Origin: Candidatus Saccharimonadota bacterium
GTDB lineage: Bacteria > Patescibacteriota > Saccharimonadia > Saccharimonadales > Saccharimonadaceae
Assembly (NCBI GenBank): GCA_900556885.1
Contig: UNSQ01000004.1
Coordinates: 1-47,834 of the forward strand
DNA length: 47,834 nt
Reading direction: 5' to 3'
In this document: positions 26,325 to 34,990 of the stretch, one piece after another
Layout: the number at the start of each line of letters is the position of its first letter
How positions within the stretch are numbered: position 1 is the stretch's first letter
Made by a program: the position numbers and the translations under genes
Notes under the pieces: model-generated
Databases searched by the model: none
Told to the model about the DNA's origin: nothing
The model's input: only the letters and a program-made list of their open reading frames with translations

Positions 26325-27478
26325 CGACGAGCCCTCTTCATTTCCGCTTGCACAGCCTCAATGATAAATTCGCCAGCTCGCTTTACATTCTCGTCATCGT
26401 TCAACTTGCCTAAGGTAAGCCTTAGACTTCCGTCAATCTCTGATTCGCTCAGACCAACACTCGCTAGTACATGAGAACGCGTTCCAGAATTAGCCGCGCA
26501 AGCACTACCTGTAGCCACTAAAACCCCGCGAGATTCTAATAAAAACACCAATCTTTCAGCATCAATTCCAGAAAATGATATATTCAAAAAACTCACCAAA
26601 CTTTTTTTCATATCTGATGATATCAACATATCAGGAAAAGCCCGCCTCAAATCTTTTACCAACTCTTCCCGCAACTTTCGCAGTCGCTTCACTTCGGCGG
26701 AACGTCGTTTTTGTGCCAATTCCAAAGCCGTCGCAAACCCAACCACGCCAGCAACGTTTTCAGTTCCGCTGCGCAACCCCAATTCTTGACCGCCACCAAA
26801 AATATTGGCTTTCAATATAACGCCAGGTCGCACCCACAATAAACCAACTTGTTTTGGACCGTAAACTTTCGCCGCAGATAATGTCAATAAATCAACGCCC
26901 AGCCTTTTAATCTTCACATCAATTAAAGCCGCCGCCTGCGAAGCATCTGTATGAAAAATCAACGGTAAAGGTTCATCATTTTCTTGGCGCCTAAGTCGCT
27001 CGGCTTTTACAATTTCCGCAATTTCTTCAATTGGCTGAATATAGCCCAACTCATGGTTTACTAGCGCAATGCTAACAAATCCAACATCTGGCGTTAACAT
27101 TTTTTTAACCGTGTTCGGGTCTATTCGTCCATTTTTCATTGGCGGAATAAGCTTCACTTCCGAACGCGCTTTCGCGGAATTAATCACCGAGTCATGCTCA
27201 ATTGCCGAAATTAGACTTACGCCATTTGCCGCATTGAACGCCAAATTGACAGACTCAGTTGCTCCAGCTGTCATTATCAATTCATCAGCCATCACACCCA
27301 AGCAGCGCGCCAGCCGAGCCTTCGCGTCTTGATACTCACGCTTTGTAAATATTGCTGGAGCGTAAGGACTAGACGGATTGAAAAACTTTTCAGAAAAATA
27401 TGGCAACATCGCCTCAATCACCAATGGATCCATTGGCGTGGCAGCAGCATGATCAAGATAGATATAGTCTTTATTCAC
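26321..27478 (-). CDS. Cysteine desulfurase (NifS/IscS class)
   Basis: A 385-residue PLP enzyme. YLDHAAATPMDP starts the family pattern. MTAGATESVNLAF, FHTDASQAAA, the PLP-lysine region LSAAKVYGPKQVG and the catalytic Cys loop ATGSACAANSGTRSH are present. It takes sulfur from cysteine as a persulfide, here probably for MnmA two genes downstream; Fe-S scaffolds are not in the window. The residue before the PLP lysine is Ala where most homologues have His, a departure worth checking. The start is GTG 27478, 6 nt behind TGATATAAT: a leaderless GTG start. The TGA of that element is also the stop of the preceding gene. Confidence 0.93.
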   Translation of the reverse strand: MNKDYIYLDHAAATPMDPLVIEAMLPYFSEKFFNPSSPYAPAIFTKREYQDAKARLARCLGVMADELIMTAGATESVNLAFNAANGVSLISAIEHDSVINSAKARSEVKLIPPMKNGRIDPNTVKKMLTPDVGFVSIALVNHELGYIQPIEEIAEIVKAERLRRQENDEPLPLIFHTDASQAAALIDVKIKRLGVDLLTLSAAKVYGPKQVGLLWVRPGVILKANIFGGGQELGLRSGTENVAGVVGFATALELAQKRRSAEVKRLRKLREELVKDLRRAFPDMLISSDMKKSLVSFLNISFSGIDAERLVFLLESRGVLVATGSACAANSGTRSHVLASVGLSESEIDGSLRLTLGKLNDDENVKRAGEFIIEAVQAEMKRARR

Positions 27479-27484
27479 TTTTTT

Positions 27485-27493
27485 ATTATATCA
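27485..27493 (-). promoter_or_regulatory. Extended -10 of the cysteine desulfurase gene
   Basis: TGATATAAT, 6 nt before GTG 27478. The TGA is the stop codon of the gene 27491-27928. Confidence 0.65.
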
Positions 27494-27928
27494 AAGAGGC
27501 TGACCGGTTTGCGGATCTTTCTTATACAATTGTCGAGAAACTCGCTCGTAATATTCCTTAGTTGCCAAGACAAAATTCTGAAGCTCGTCGCCCTCCAAGT
27601 AACTATAGCGATAATTCGGCTGAATCTTCAAAATTCCCTTTGGTTGAACTTCATAACGCGTAGTCAATTCTTGCCGGCCACCCTTACCGTCAGCAACTTC
27701 TTCATACCAAATCCAAGTATCTTTATCTAAATTAAAAAATTCTCGTCGCGCAACATACGCCGGCTTCTCGCCAAAAATTGTTGCGCCAATTTCACTTTCC
27801 AATTGGATTAGTTCGCGCTCGGTAAATTTCTTTAATGGACGATCTTTTTTACGGAATTTCAACAAAGACACCGCGTCGCTATCATCAGCAAAAACCAAAC
27901 TTCGTACTTTTTTCAAAAACTTAGTCAC
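27491..27928 (-). CDS. Hypothetical protein
   Basis: Not recognised. A 145-residue soluble protein with a basic N-terminus (MTKFLKKVRSL, KFRKKDRPLKKF), then a mixed region with FGEKPAYVARREFFNLDKDTWIWYEE and a C-terminal helix (LQNFVLATKEYYERVSRQL). No membrane span or signal peptide. The F-N-x-D-x-x-T-W-I-W-Y pattern looks like a small beta domain. The start is GTG 27928, overlapping the TGA of the gene before it by 4 nt (GTGA), so translation is coupled. It belongs to the metG-tatD run. The coding pattern is convincing and the function is open. Confidence 0.75.
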   Translation of the reverse strand: MTKFLKKVRSLVFADDSDAVSLLKFRKKDRPLKKFTERELIQLESEIGATIFGEKPAYVARREFFNLDKDTWIWYEEVADGKGGRQELTTRYEVQPKGILKIQPNYRYSYLEGDELQNFVLATKEYYERVSRQLYKKDPQTGQPL

Positions 27929-28260
27929 TTACAACTCTCCTTAGTTTTGTCTTCACGGAAGAGTTGGAGTGAACTACCAATTGCCTGCACGGTTTTAAGC
28001 GGATTGTTGTCAATGTAGTCAAGACTTTTTCCATAGCTACCAAGTGTTTGATTACATAAATCAACCGCCTCATTATCAGCAGAGTCCATCTTGGAAGTGT
28101 TTTCAATATCAATCGCAGTCTTCCCCAATTCAGGGCTTACTTTAGAATTGTCACTGCGCTGCTCGGCGTCAGAAAAAATAGCGGCAAGTTTTTCGCGAGC
28201 TTCAATTTCAGGTGTTTTTGTAACACATTCCGGCGTACTATTCATTTTCTCCACTTTCAA
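27925..28260 (-). CDS. Hypothetical small acidic protein
   Basis: Not recognised. About 111 residues, polar and acidic, without membrane span, with three Cys. It may form a few helices (AREKLAAIFSDAEQRS, NPLKTVQAIGSSLQLF). The start is uncertain: TTG 28260 overlaps the tatD stop (TTGA), and ATG 28245 with GGAG close before it is the alternative, giving 106 residues. It overlaps the next gene by 4 nt. The tight packing in the run supports that it is real. Confidence 0.6.
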   Translation of the reverse strand: MKVEKMNSTPECVTKTPEIEAREKLAAIFSDAEQRSDNSKVSPELGKTAIDIENTSKMDSADNEAVDLCNQTLGSYGKSLDYIDNNPLKTVQAIGSSLQLFREDKTKESCK

Positions 28261-29075
28261 ATGCCAAAAAGTTCTTTTGTGTTGTGAAGAGTAGCTTGGC
28301 TTAAAACATCAAAATCAATATTTCGCTGTTTCGCCCAATGTTCAGCCACCAATCTCACATATTCTGGCTTGTTTATATTACCACGAAACGGCGCTGGTGT
28401 CAAGAACGGCGCGTCAGTTTCTAGCAACAATCGCTCCAGCGGGATTGAAGCGAACAATTCTTTCTGCGATTGGTCTTTTGTGAACGTACTAATTCCATTA
28501 AGTCCAACGTACAAATTTCGCGAAAAACCCTTTTCCAAATTATCACGCGTATCAGTAAAGCTATGTAGTACGCCGCGAAGCCCGTGAAAATTGTCAAAAA
28601 TTGGCCAAAAATCACCCCAAACTGATGGCTGATCCTTCGCACCATCGCGAACATGAAAACTTACCGGCAAATCATAATCTATTGCCATTTGAAGTTGTGT
28701 TTCCAAGCCTTCAATTTGCGTTTCCCGCGGACTGTTATTGTAATAATAATCAAGCCCAATTTCACCAATTGCCACAATCGGAGAATTTTCCGTCTTATTT
28801 TCCAGTAAAGTTCCTACATCTCCCCAGCCATCTTTCGTATCGTGCGGATGAACGCCAATTGCCGCCCAAGTAAACTTATGATTCGCGGCAAATTCCACAG
28901 CTTGGCGGCTACTTCGCTGGTCAGTACCGACACAAATCATGCCAATATTCGCCTCGACCGTTTCTTTGTAAAACCTCTCACGATTGTCCGTAAAAAATTC
29001 TGTATCGTGCAAATGACAATGCGAATCTATCAGACGTAAGCCCTCAGTCGCACTTTTCTTATCAGCCTCAATCAT
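28257..29075 (-). CDS. tatD: TatD-family metal-dependent DNase
   Basis: A 272-residue TIM-barrel hydrolase. The metal ligands are visible: LIDSHCHLHD (HxH), AIGEIGLDYYY (Glu), VSFHVRDG (His), GVLHSFTD (His) and LLLETDAPFLTP (Asp). Members cut DNA 3'-5' and help in repair of oxidised DNA. The gene follows metG by 3 nt, an arrangement found in many bacteria (in Bacillus metS-tatD-rnmV-ksgA are neighbours). Here ksgA is about 4 kb away, so the cluster is partly kept. Confidence 0.95.
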   Translation of the reverse strand: MIEADKKSATEGLRLIDSHCHLHDTEFFTDNRERFYKETVEANIGMICVGTDQRSSRQAVEFAANHKFTWAAIGVHPHDTKDGWGDVGTLLENKTENSPIVAIGEIGLDYYYNNSPRETQIEGLETQLQMAIDYDLPVSFHVRDGAKDQPSVWGDFWPIFDNFHGLRGVLHSFTDTRDNLEKGFSRNLYVGLNGISTFTKDQSQKELFASIPLERLLLETDAPFLTPAPFRGNINKPEYVRLVAEHWAKQRNIDFDVLSQATLHNTKELFGI

Positions 29076-29078
29076 AAA

Positions 29079-30590
29079 CTATTTAACCTGAGATTCTGTT
29101 TTCGGAGCGCGTGGATCTGGCGTGTGAATATATTTGCGCGGGAACAAAGGCGTCAATTCTGACGGCACGACACCGCTAGCAAACATATCGTGAATTTTCT
29201 CGGCAGTTTGCGGCATAAATGGAAGAAGCATGTCAGACACTTGCAGTAATGTGCCACAAGCGTGTGCCAAGATCTCACTCAAATGCAACTCTGCTTCTGG
29301 ATCTTTATCACGATTTTTAGCAACTTGCCAAGGCTGAACTCGCTCAATATATTGATTCAAAGAACGAACAATTAGCCAAATTTCGTCCATTGCTTGGTCA
29401 AACATATAACTTTCCATCGCCTGACGATACGGTCCCATGTCGTGTTCTGATTGTGGAGCGTCACCAATAACGCCCGCTTGATAACTCTGCACCATTTTAG
29501 CGACTCGCTGAACCAAATTACCCAAATCATTGCCAAGCTCACCATTATACGCAGCTTCAAACTTTTCCCAAGTAAAGTCGCCGTCATCTTGCGTCGGCAC
29601 GTGGCGCAAGAAGTAATATCGAAACGCCTCAGCGCCGTAATCTGGAATAATGTCAGTCGGGCCAACACCATTTCCGAGACTCTTTGCCATTTTCATTCCG
29701 CCAGAATTGATAAATCCATGAACAAGTAGAACCTTCGGAAGCGGCAAATCCAGCGCCATGAGCATTGCTGGCCAAATACCAGCGTGGAAACGGAGAATGT
29801 CCTTGCCGATAACTTGCACGTCAGCCGGCCAAAAAGATTGCCACTCTCCTGGACGATCAGGATAACCGATAACCGTAATGTAATTACTCAAAGCATCCAG
29901 CCAGACGTACATGACTTGATTGTTATCACCAGGAACCGGCACACCCCAGCTAAGATTTTTACGTGGACGAGAAACCGACACATCTTTCAAGCCATCTTTC
30001 ATTAATTCCAAAAACTCTTTTTTACGGAATTCAGGCACGATTCTCATTTTATTTGACTCAATTGCCTGACGAATATTGTCTGAAAAAGCACTGGTTTTAA
30101 AATAGTAATTTTCCTCACTCAAGCGCTGATACGGAGTTTGGTGATCTGGACAAACCCCATTATTATCGGCAGCTTCTTTATCTGTAACGAAAGCTTCGCA
30201 CCCCTGACAATACCAGCCTTCATACGAACCTTTGTAAATGTAACCAGCCTCAACGAGTTTCTGCCAAATATACTGCACCGCAGCAACGTGATGCGCGTCA
30301 GTCGTTCGAATAAAGTCCGTCACTGAGATATTCAGCTCAGCAATCATCTTCTTAAAATTGACGTGCGTTCGATCGACGTATTCTTGAGGGGTTTGATTTT
30401 GGCTGGCGGCTTTGGCGGCAATTTTATTGCCATGCTCATCCACACCAGCTTGAAAACGAACTTCACGCCCGTTCTGTCTGGAATATCGCGCCCACACGTC
30501 TGCCAACATATAATCCATAGCATGCCCAATGTGCGGCAAGCCGTTTACGTAAGGAATAGCGGTAGTGATGTAAGCGTGTTTCTTAGTCAT
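29079..30590 (-). CDS. metG: Methionyl-tRNA synthetase
   Basis: A 503-residue class I synthetase. ITTAIPYVNGLPHIGHAMDYM holds the HIGH-type motif, and GGMKMAKSLGNGVGP the KMSKS-type motif (as KMAKS). A zinc knuckle of C-x2-C and C-x2-H follows YEGWYCQGC...CPDHQ. The anticodon-binding helical domain comes next. The C-terminal dimerisation (Trbp111-like) domain of longer MetRS is missing. The start codon is 6 nt behind TGCTATAAT, so the mRNA should be leaderless. It opens the run metG-tatD and the two small unknown genes. Confidence 0.97.
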   Translation of the reverse strand: MTKKHAYITTAIPYVNGLPHIGHAMDYMLADVWARYSRQNGREVRFQAGVDEHGNKIAAKAASQNQTPQEYVDRTHVNFKKMIAELNISVTDFIRTTDAHHVAAVQYIWQKLVEAGYIYKGSYEGWYCQGCEAFVTDKEAADNNGVCPDHQTPYQRLSEENYYFKTSAFSDNIRQAIESNKMRIVPEFRKKEFLELMKDGLKDVSVSRPRKNLSWGVPVPGDNNQVMYVWLDALSNYITVIGYPDRPGEWQSFWPADVQVIGKDILRFHAGIWPAMLMALDLPLPKVLLVHGFINSGGMKMAKSLGNGVGPTDIIPDYGAEAFRYYFLRHVPTQDDGDFTWEKFEAAYNGELGNDLGNLVQRVAKMVQSYQAGVIGDAPQSEHDMGPYRQAMESYMFDQAMDEIWLIVRSLNQYIERVQPWQVAKNRDKDPEAELHLSEILAHACGTLLQVSDMLLPFMPQTAEKIHDMFASGVVPSELTPLFPRKYIHTPDPRAPKTESQVK

Positions 30591-30596
30591 AGGTAA

Positions 30597-30605
30597 ATTA
30601 TAGCA
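30597..30605 (-). promoter_or_regulatory. Extended -10 of metG
   Basis: TGCTATAAT, 6 nt before ATG 30590; leaderless type. Confidence 0.65.
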
Positions 30606-30648
30606 AATTCAACAGATCATGACCAATGATAAAGGGCGCTAATTGATG

Positions 30649-30657
30649 TGATATAAT
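30649..30657 (+). promoter_or_regulatory. Extended -10 of the Ltp-repeat surface protein gene
   Basis: TGATATAAT, followed by a second TATAAT at 30658-30663. A leader of about 22-29 nt with AGGAGGGG precedes ATG 30687. No good -35 is seen. Confidence 0.55.
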
Positions 30658-30686
30658 TATAATCACAATTTATTAGGAGGGGAGTT

Positions 30687-32126
30687 ATGAACAAACTCAT
30701 AAAAAACTTAGCCGTAGCCGCAGCTATTAGCATTGCTATAATCGGCGTCTACACACCAGCAACAGCAAGCGCCAACGGAGGAAGCTGGCAGAGGGATTCA
30801 GTTGGATGGTGGTATAAAAATTCCAATGGAAGTTACCCAAAGAATGATTGGCAACGAATAGATGGCAAATGGTATTACTTTGATGAACGCGGATACATCA
30901 CGCATAGCAAATGGGAGCGTATAAAGGATTATTGGTACTACTTTAATACCAGCGGACACATGACAGAAAACGCCTGGGAAATGATTGGCGACAAATGGTA
31001 CTACTTTGACACTAAGGGTCACATGCTATCCAATCAATGGGTCGGCGACTACTACGTCGGCAGAGATGGTTACATGTTAAAGAACACTATTACACCAGAC
31101 AATTATGTAGTTGGAAGCGACGGAAAATGGGACAAGAGGTTTTCAAGAGAATTAGCAGAGAAAGCTAAAAACCGAAACCTATATAGGTCCGATATTTCCA
31201 AATATGCAGAAGCTTACAATATTACCTTCGGAAATAGAGGAGAATACAATAACGCACTCCAATTAATCGAGATAATTTACCCAGAATACAACGCTGTAGA
31301 TAACGCGAAAAGAGCAATTAAAAAAATCGTAGACAACCAAAACAGCTCTAACAATCCTGGAGAGTTTCGATACTCAAAATATTTAATAATACAAAGCCTT
31401 ACTGACCGTAAAGTCAGTGAAAACAGCCACAGTACTTACATGTTCTCAGAAGAAGAGGTTAATAAGGCTTTTGCGGCACTGAGAAGCGAAATCAACTTTT
31501 CTAAATTCTTTAAAGATCAAGCTATAAAGAACCTACAGAATATAGAACACACGTATACCATCTCATCAAAAATCAACTACGAAAAACACCTCGCAGCTAA
31601 AGGATTCACAAAAGAAGAGATCGACAATGCGTTTAATACAGTAAAAATTGACTTTACATATAACGCTCAACGAAAAGCAGAAAGACTACTGAAAGATTAT
31701 ATGTCTGGATCTTCAAAATCGCGCATCATAAAATGGCTGCAGAATGAGGACCACTTCACTAAAGAAGAGGCAGAAACAGGAGTTAATCAGCTAAATTACG
31801 ACTTCAAGATAAATATACGCGATTGGATAAATAGACACTACATAGATAGCGGCGACTGGGAATGGATTAAACTATACTCAAAGAATAGCATAATACGTCA
31901 TCTGACAGATACTAATGAATTCGTAGAATCAGAAGTTCGGGAAGTGCTAGCAGAATACAATATCAATTACACCGAACGAGCACGACTACGAGCTATAGAT
32001 ATTCTGAACAATGGAAAATATAGTAGAAGTAACTTGATGAAAACTCTTATCAGCTATTATAAGTTCACCGAAGAAGAAGCCACCAACGCCGTTAAGGATT
32101 TAAAGCACGAAAATCTGATTGATTAA
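30687..32126 (+). CDS. Secreted protein with wall-binding repeats and Ltp-like repeats
   Basis: A 479-residue exported protein. The signal peptide spans 1-29 (hydrophobic 8-22, likely cut after ATASA). Residues 36-133 hold four to five aromatic repeats of the choline/glucan-binding (CW_binding) kind: SVGWWYKNSNGSYPKNDW, GKWYYFDERGYIT, DYWYYFNTSGHMT, DKWYYFDTKGHML. The rest (about 205-478) is helical and carries repeats of 45-55 residues ending in 'F-T/S-x-EE-x-x-x-A-x-x-x-L/V-x-x-(N)-x', clearest at 275-323, 327-373 and 430-478. These resemble the Ltp (host-cell-surface lipoprotein, PF07553) repeat. There is no lipobox Cys, so attachment should be by the N-terminal repeats. It has a strong ribosome site and its own terminator. 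Confidence 0.8.
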   Translation: MNKLIKNLAVAAAISIAIIGVYTPATASANGGSWQRDSVGWWYKNSNGSYPKNDWQRIDGKWYYFDERGYITHSKWERIKDYWYYFNTSGHMTENAWEMIGDKWYYFDTKGHMLSNQWVGDYYVGRDGYMLKNTITPDNYVVGSDGKWDKRFSRELAEKAKNRNLYRSDISKYAEAYNITFGNRGEYNNALQLIEIIYPEYNAVDNAKRAIKKIVDNQNSSNNPGEFRYSKYLIIQSLTDRKVSENSHSTYMFSEEEVNKAFAALRSEINFSKFFKDQAIKNLQNIEHTYTISSKINYEKHLAAKGFTKEEIDNAFNTVKIDFTYNAQRKAERLLKDYMSGSSKSRIIKWLQNEDHFTKEEAETGVNQLNYDFKINIRDWINRHYIDSGDWEWIKLYSKNSIIRHLTDTNEFVESEVREVLAEYNINYTERARLRAIDILNNGKYSRSNLMKTLISYYKFTEEEATNAVKDLKHENLID

Positions 32127-32141
32127 TTAACCTTTAATCAC

Positions 32142-32178
32142 AAAAGCAACTCAGCCTTAAAATACTGAGTTGCTTTTT
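32142..32178. terminator. Bidirectional terminator
   Basis: AAAAGCAACTCAG (32142-32154) and CTGAGTTGCTTTT (32165-32177) form a 13-bp perfect stem with a 10-nt loop and T-runs on both strands. It serves the plus-strand repeat-protein gene and the convergent laccase-domain gene. Confidence 0.9.
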
Positions 32179-32199
32179 ATTACAAACAACTGTCGACGG

Positions 32200-32940
32200 T
32201 CAATATCGCATACACGCAACGACAACAAACCTACCGCCAATATCACCCGATGAGTGCGAAAAATAATTTGGATTGTCCGCCGTATCAATTGGCGAGATGA
32301 AAATATTTTCAGCAGGAACGCCCGCCTGGATGGCTAGCGAACGATTGAACCCTTGCATGTCTAGATAAATTCCATCAGCCGTTTGACGGCAGAAATTGTG
32401 CCAATTCGTATCATTTGTATGATCAAAATAATCCATACGATAATTTTTCTGCGTAATACTTGGTGACATCCAAATTTGTAAATCTTTTTCCTGGCTACCG
32501 CGCTCGACAAAATACTGAACGGCCTGAGACATCAACTGCGCAACTGTCGAATGCCGACCCAAATGCGCCAGCATCAGCGCCCGACGCTTTGGATCATATA
32601 TAACGGTGGCGATACAGTCCGCCACTGGTAAAAATAAACCGATGCCAGCCGCTTCGGTATATAGCGCATCAGCAAAAATCCCCTCGTTGTTATGTCGGGT
32701 CGTGTCAGCTTCAGTAACTTCGGCGATATTATCAAACGTTTGTCCTTGGTCGTATGAAATCACGTGATAGACAACGTCGTCATACTTAACACCAGTTTGA
32801 TCACAAAACCGCCGCCGATTTTCCAGCATCTCAGCTACGTGGCGATCGCGAATACGATTGAGCATAGTGCCGTCATCTTTCGACGAGACCGCAACCAATA
32901 GATCAGATGGAAAACACGTCGGCTGATCTGCCACAATCAT
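32200..32940 (-). CDS. Laccase-domain (PgeF/YfiH-like) protein, divergent
   Basis: A 246-residue protein of the PgeF/YfiH (multicopper-polyphenol-oxidase) superfamily. VADCIATVIYDP and ALMLAHLGRHST correspond to the TADC and AHAGW motifs, so the Cys and His of the active site stay, while the second motif is altered (HLGR for HAGW). NIFISPIDTADNPNYFSHSSGD with GRFVVVACMR matches the C-terminal part. Family members act on purine nucleosides or damaged wall precursors (UDP-MurNAc-Ser correction). Length is normal. The start is ATG 32940, which overlaps the ksgA stop (ATGA); the longer frame from 32973 would overlap ksgA by 37 nt. Confidence 0.75.
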   Translation of the reverse strand: MIVADQPTCFPSDLLVAVSSKDDGTMLNRIRDRHVAEMLENRRRFCDQTGVKYDDVVYHVISYDQGQTFDNIAEVTEADTTRHNNEGIFADALYTEAAGIGLFLPVADCIATVIYDPKRRALMLAHLGRHSTVAQLMSQAVQYFVERGSQEKDLQIWMSPSITQKNYRMDYFDHTNDTNWHNFCRQTADGIYLDMQGFNRSLAIQAGVPAENIFISPIDTADNPNYFSHSSGDIGGRFVVVACMRY

Positions 32941-33725
32941 CGCGCCCGCCATTCTTTGAGCAGCCGCCGCCAATCTTCAATCGCCAAATCTTCAGCGCGA
33001 GCATCTGGTGAAATTCCTGCATTTTTCAGCAGTTCTTCCGCCACACTCTTATTAATTCCCAACCCACCGCTCAGGCTAGAGCGCAGCTTCTTGCGCTTTG
33101 CAGAAAATCCAGCCTTAACAATGCGGAAAAAATCCCTCTGATCTTCCGAAGTGATCAAGGGACTATTGCAAGTCCTCAAAACTACAACCTGCGAGTCAAC
33201 CTTTGGTGGTGGCGTAAAAAACTGCCTAGGAACTTCAATATCCAACTCCGCTTCGGCAAAAATCTGAACGCTCACAGACAGAACACTCATATTTCCAGGA
33301 TCTGCCGCAATTCGCTCGGCAACTTCTTTTTGCACCAACAGCACCGCGATGCTCGGCTTATTTTCCGCGGTCATCAATTTTTCAACAATTTTGCTGGTAA
33401 TGTAATACGGGACGTTAGCTACGACTTTGTAATTTTTTGGCAATTGATTCAGATCAAACTGTAAAATATCTTCATTGAACACTTCCAGGTTTTTGCCAGG
33501 AAACTGCCCTGGTAACTTGCGTGCCAAATCTGCGTCAAATTCCACGGCGATCACCGAATTAGCCCGAGCCAATAAACGACTAGTCAAAGTACCCAGCCCC
33601 GGGCCGATCTCCAGCACAACATCATCACCCGTCAATTCGGCCGCTTCAGCAATATCCGCCAAAATCTCCGGATCCTTCAGCCAGTGCTGTCCAAGCGATT
33701 TTTTTGGTCCACGAAAAGAAACCAT
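32937..33725 (-). CDS. rsmA: 16S rRNA dimethyladenosine transferase
   Basis: A 262-residue KsgA/RsmA. KKSLGQHWLKDPEI at the N-terminus, the SAM loop EIGPGLGTLT, and the catalytic NVPYYITS (N-x-P-Y) are complete, followed by the helical C-terminal domain with FFTPPPKVDSQVV. It dimethylates two adjacent adenosines near the 3' end of 16S rRNA. ATG 33725 follows the stop of the G5/3D-type gene without a gap, so the two are co-transcribed. Confidence 0.97.
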   Translation of the reverse strand: MVSFRGPKKSLGQHWLKDPEILADIAEAAELTGDDVVLEIGPGLGTLTSRLLARANSVIAVEFDADLARKLPGQFPGKNLEVFNEDILQFDLNQLPKNYKVVANVPYYITSKIVEKLMTAENKPSIAVLLVQKEVAERIAADPGNMSVLSVSVQIFAEAELDIEVPRQFFTPPPKVDSQVVVLRTCNSPLITSEDQRDFFRIVKAGFSAKRKKLRSSLSGGLGINKSVAEELLKNAGISPDARAEDLAIEDWRRLLKEWRAR

Positions 33726-34952
33726 TTAGCGCCCATCTCCATTCGTCCAGTCAGTCGCCAAGTCGAATCCGTGCGGATGCTTGGCTGCAAATCCACCGGT
33801 ATCGTAAACCTTGCCCGGACCCATACTAGTCTCAACCACCGAACATCGCGGATAATTACCATAATTAGCCGCCACCAAAATATAACCATCTTTATCAACC
33901 TTCGCGCCATCCGCCCGCACTGTATAAGTACCGCCGCTACCACAAGCTTTTATCACAATATTCATCGGCAAATCATAATACGTCTCGCGATGCGCCACGC
34001 CCTTAGAATCGGTAAATATCTGCGCGCCCTTACTTTTCGTCAATGGATTTTTAGGCTTCGTACCAATTATTTCAATCTGCTTCTTTGGCTCTTTTGTCAC
34101 AACACTAGCAATTTCCTTGCGGCTCACCTCCACGCCGTTCTTCATTTCAACTTCATAAGTGACATTTTTCTTACCGTTCTCGCCCGCTTGTTTTACTTCG
34201 CGATATCCCGAATCTCGATTCGCGTCTTGAACTTTTTCAACCTCAAATTTCACGTCTTCTTCTGCGGTTATAGTTTGCTTGCCATTACGCCAAAGCTCAA
34301 TTTTCATTCCAGGAATAATTTTCGCCGAACGATCCACAGATAGCGTATCATCTTTCTTTGGATCAATATTCCTCTCTTTCAATAGCTCGCCAACCGTCTT
34401 AGCGTGTGTGCGAATGACAGATTCTTTGCCGTAAAGTACAAAATTAACCATCGAGGCTCTATCAATTTTCATCACCATGTTTGCGCCATCAACCGCCATA
34501 TTATCGGAATTGGATAAAGTAGTTTTGTCCTCTTCAAAAACTTCAATTCCAGCAGCCTTCGCAATCAAAACTGGTGTTTGTTCGGCAGTGGTTATTTTCA
34601 AGCGTTTATTTCCATCGACAATTGTTATTGGACGAGCGCGGAAAATATTAATGTTATACTTCTCTGCCACCATCTCCGAATCAAGACTCGGCTCGACTAC
34701 GTCTTGGCGTTCATCAATAGAAAACTTAGCCAATTTCAAAGCCTCGCGAATCGTCCTCGCTTTTGTAACAATCGTCTTCTCTGCGCCCCTGTCGTAAATC
34801 GTTACCAACTTTTCGCCAGCCTTGGCTGCTGGCTTAGTAGCGTCAGCCAATGCTTGATTGACAAAAAATAGACCGCCAACCAGCATCAATATCGCGCCAG
34901 AAACAAACGTAATTTTCTTAGAATAGTGTTTTGCTCGTAATCTTATACCCAT
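33726..34952 (-). CDS. Secreted G5/DUF348 protein with 3D-type C-terminus (YabE-like)
   Basis: A 408-residue exported protein. A basic start and hydrophobic segment (about 14-36) form a signal peptide or anchor. Two to three ubiquitin-like DUF348 repeats follow (VTIYDRGAEKTIVTKARTIREALKLA; VIRTHAKTVGELLKERNI), then a G5-like part (KFEVEKVQDANRDSGYREVKQ). The C-terminal region is 3D-like (VVETSMGPGKVYDTGGFAAKHPHGFDLATDW), the double-psi barrel found in lytic and Rpf-like wall enzymes. A conserved Asp in VYDTGG and HGFDLATD could be catalytic. In Bacillus the similar yabE gene lies next to rnmV and ksgA, and here ksgA follows directly. It probably cuts peptidoglycan. Confidence 0.85.
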   Translation of the reverse strand: MGIRLRAKHYSKKITFVSGAILMLVGGLFFVNQALADATKPAAKAGEKLVTIYDRGAEKTIVTKARTIREALKLAKFSIDERQDVVEPSLDSEMVAEKYNINIFRARPITIVDGNKRLKITTAEQTPVLIAKAAGIEVFEEDKTTLSNSDNMAVDGANMVMKIDRASMVNFVLYGKESVIRTHAKTVGELLKERNIDPKKDDTLSVDRSAKIIPGMKIELWRNGKQTITAEEDVKFEVEKVQDANRDSGYREVKQAGENGKKNVTYEVEMKNGVEVSRKEIASVVTKEPKKQIEIIGTKPKNPLTKSKGAQIFTDSKGVAHRETYYDLPMNIVIKACGSGGTYTVRADGAKVDKDGYILVAANYGNYPRCSVVETSMGPGKVYDTGGFAAKHPHGFDLATDWTNGDGR

Positions 34953-34981
34953 AAGTTCACACCCACAACGCAGGTATTCTT

Positions 34982-34990
34982 ATTATATCA
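34982..34990 (-). promoter_or_regulatory. Extended -10 of the G5/3D gene
   Basis: TGATATAAT, 29 nt before ATG 34952. The TGA is the stop codon of uvrD. Confidence 0.6.
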
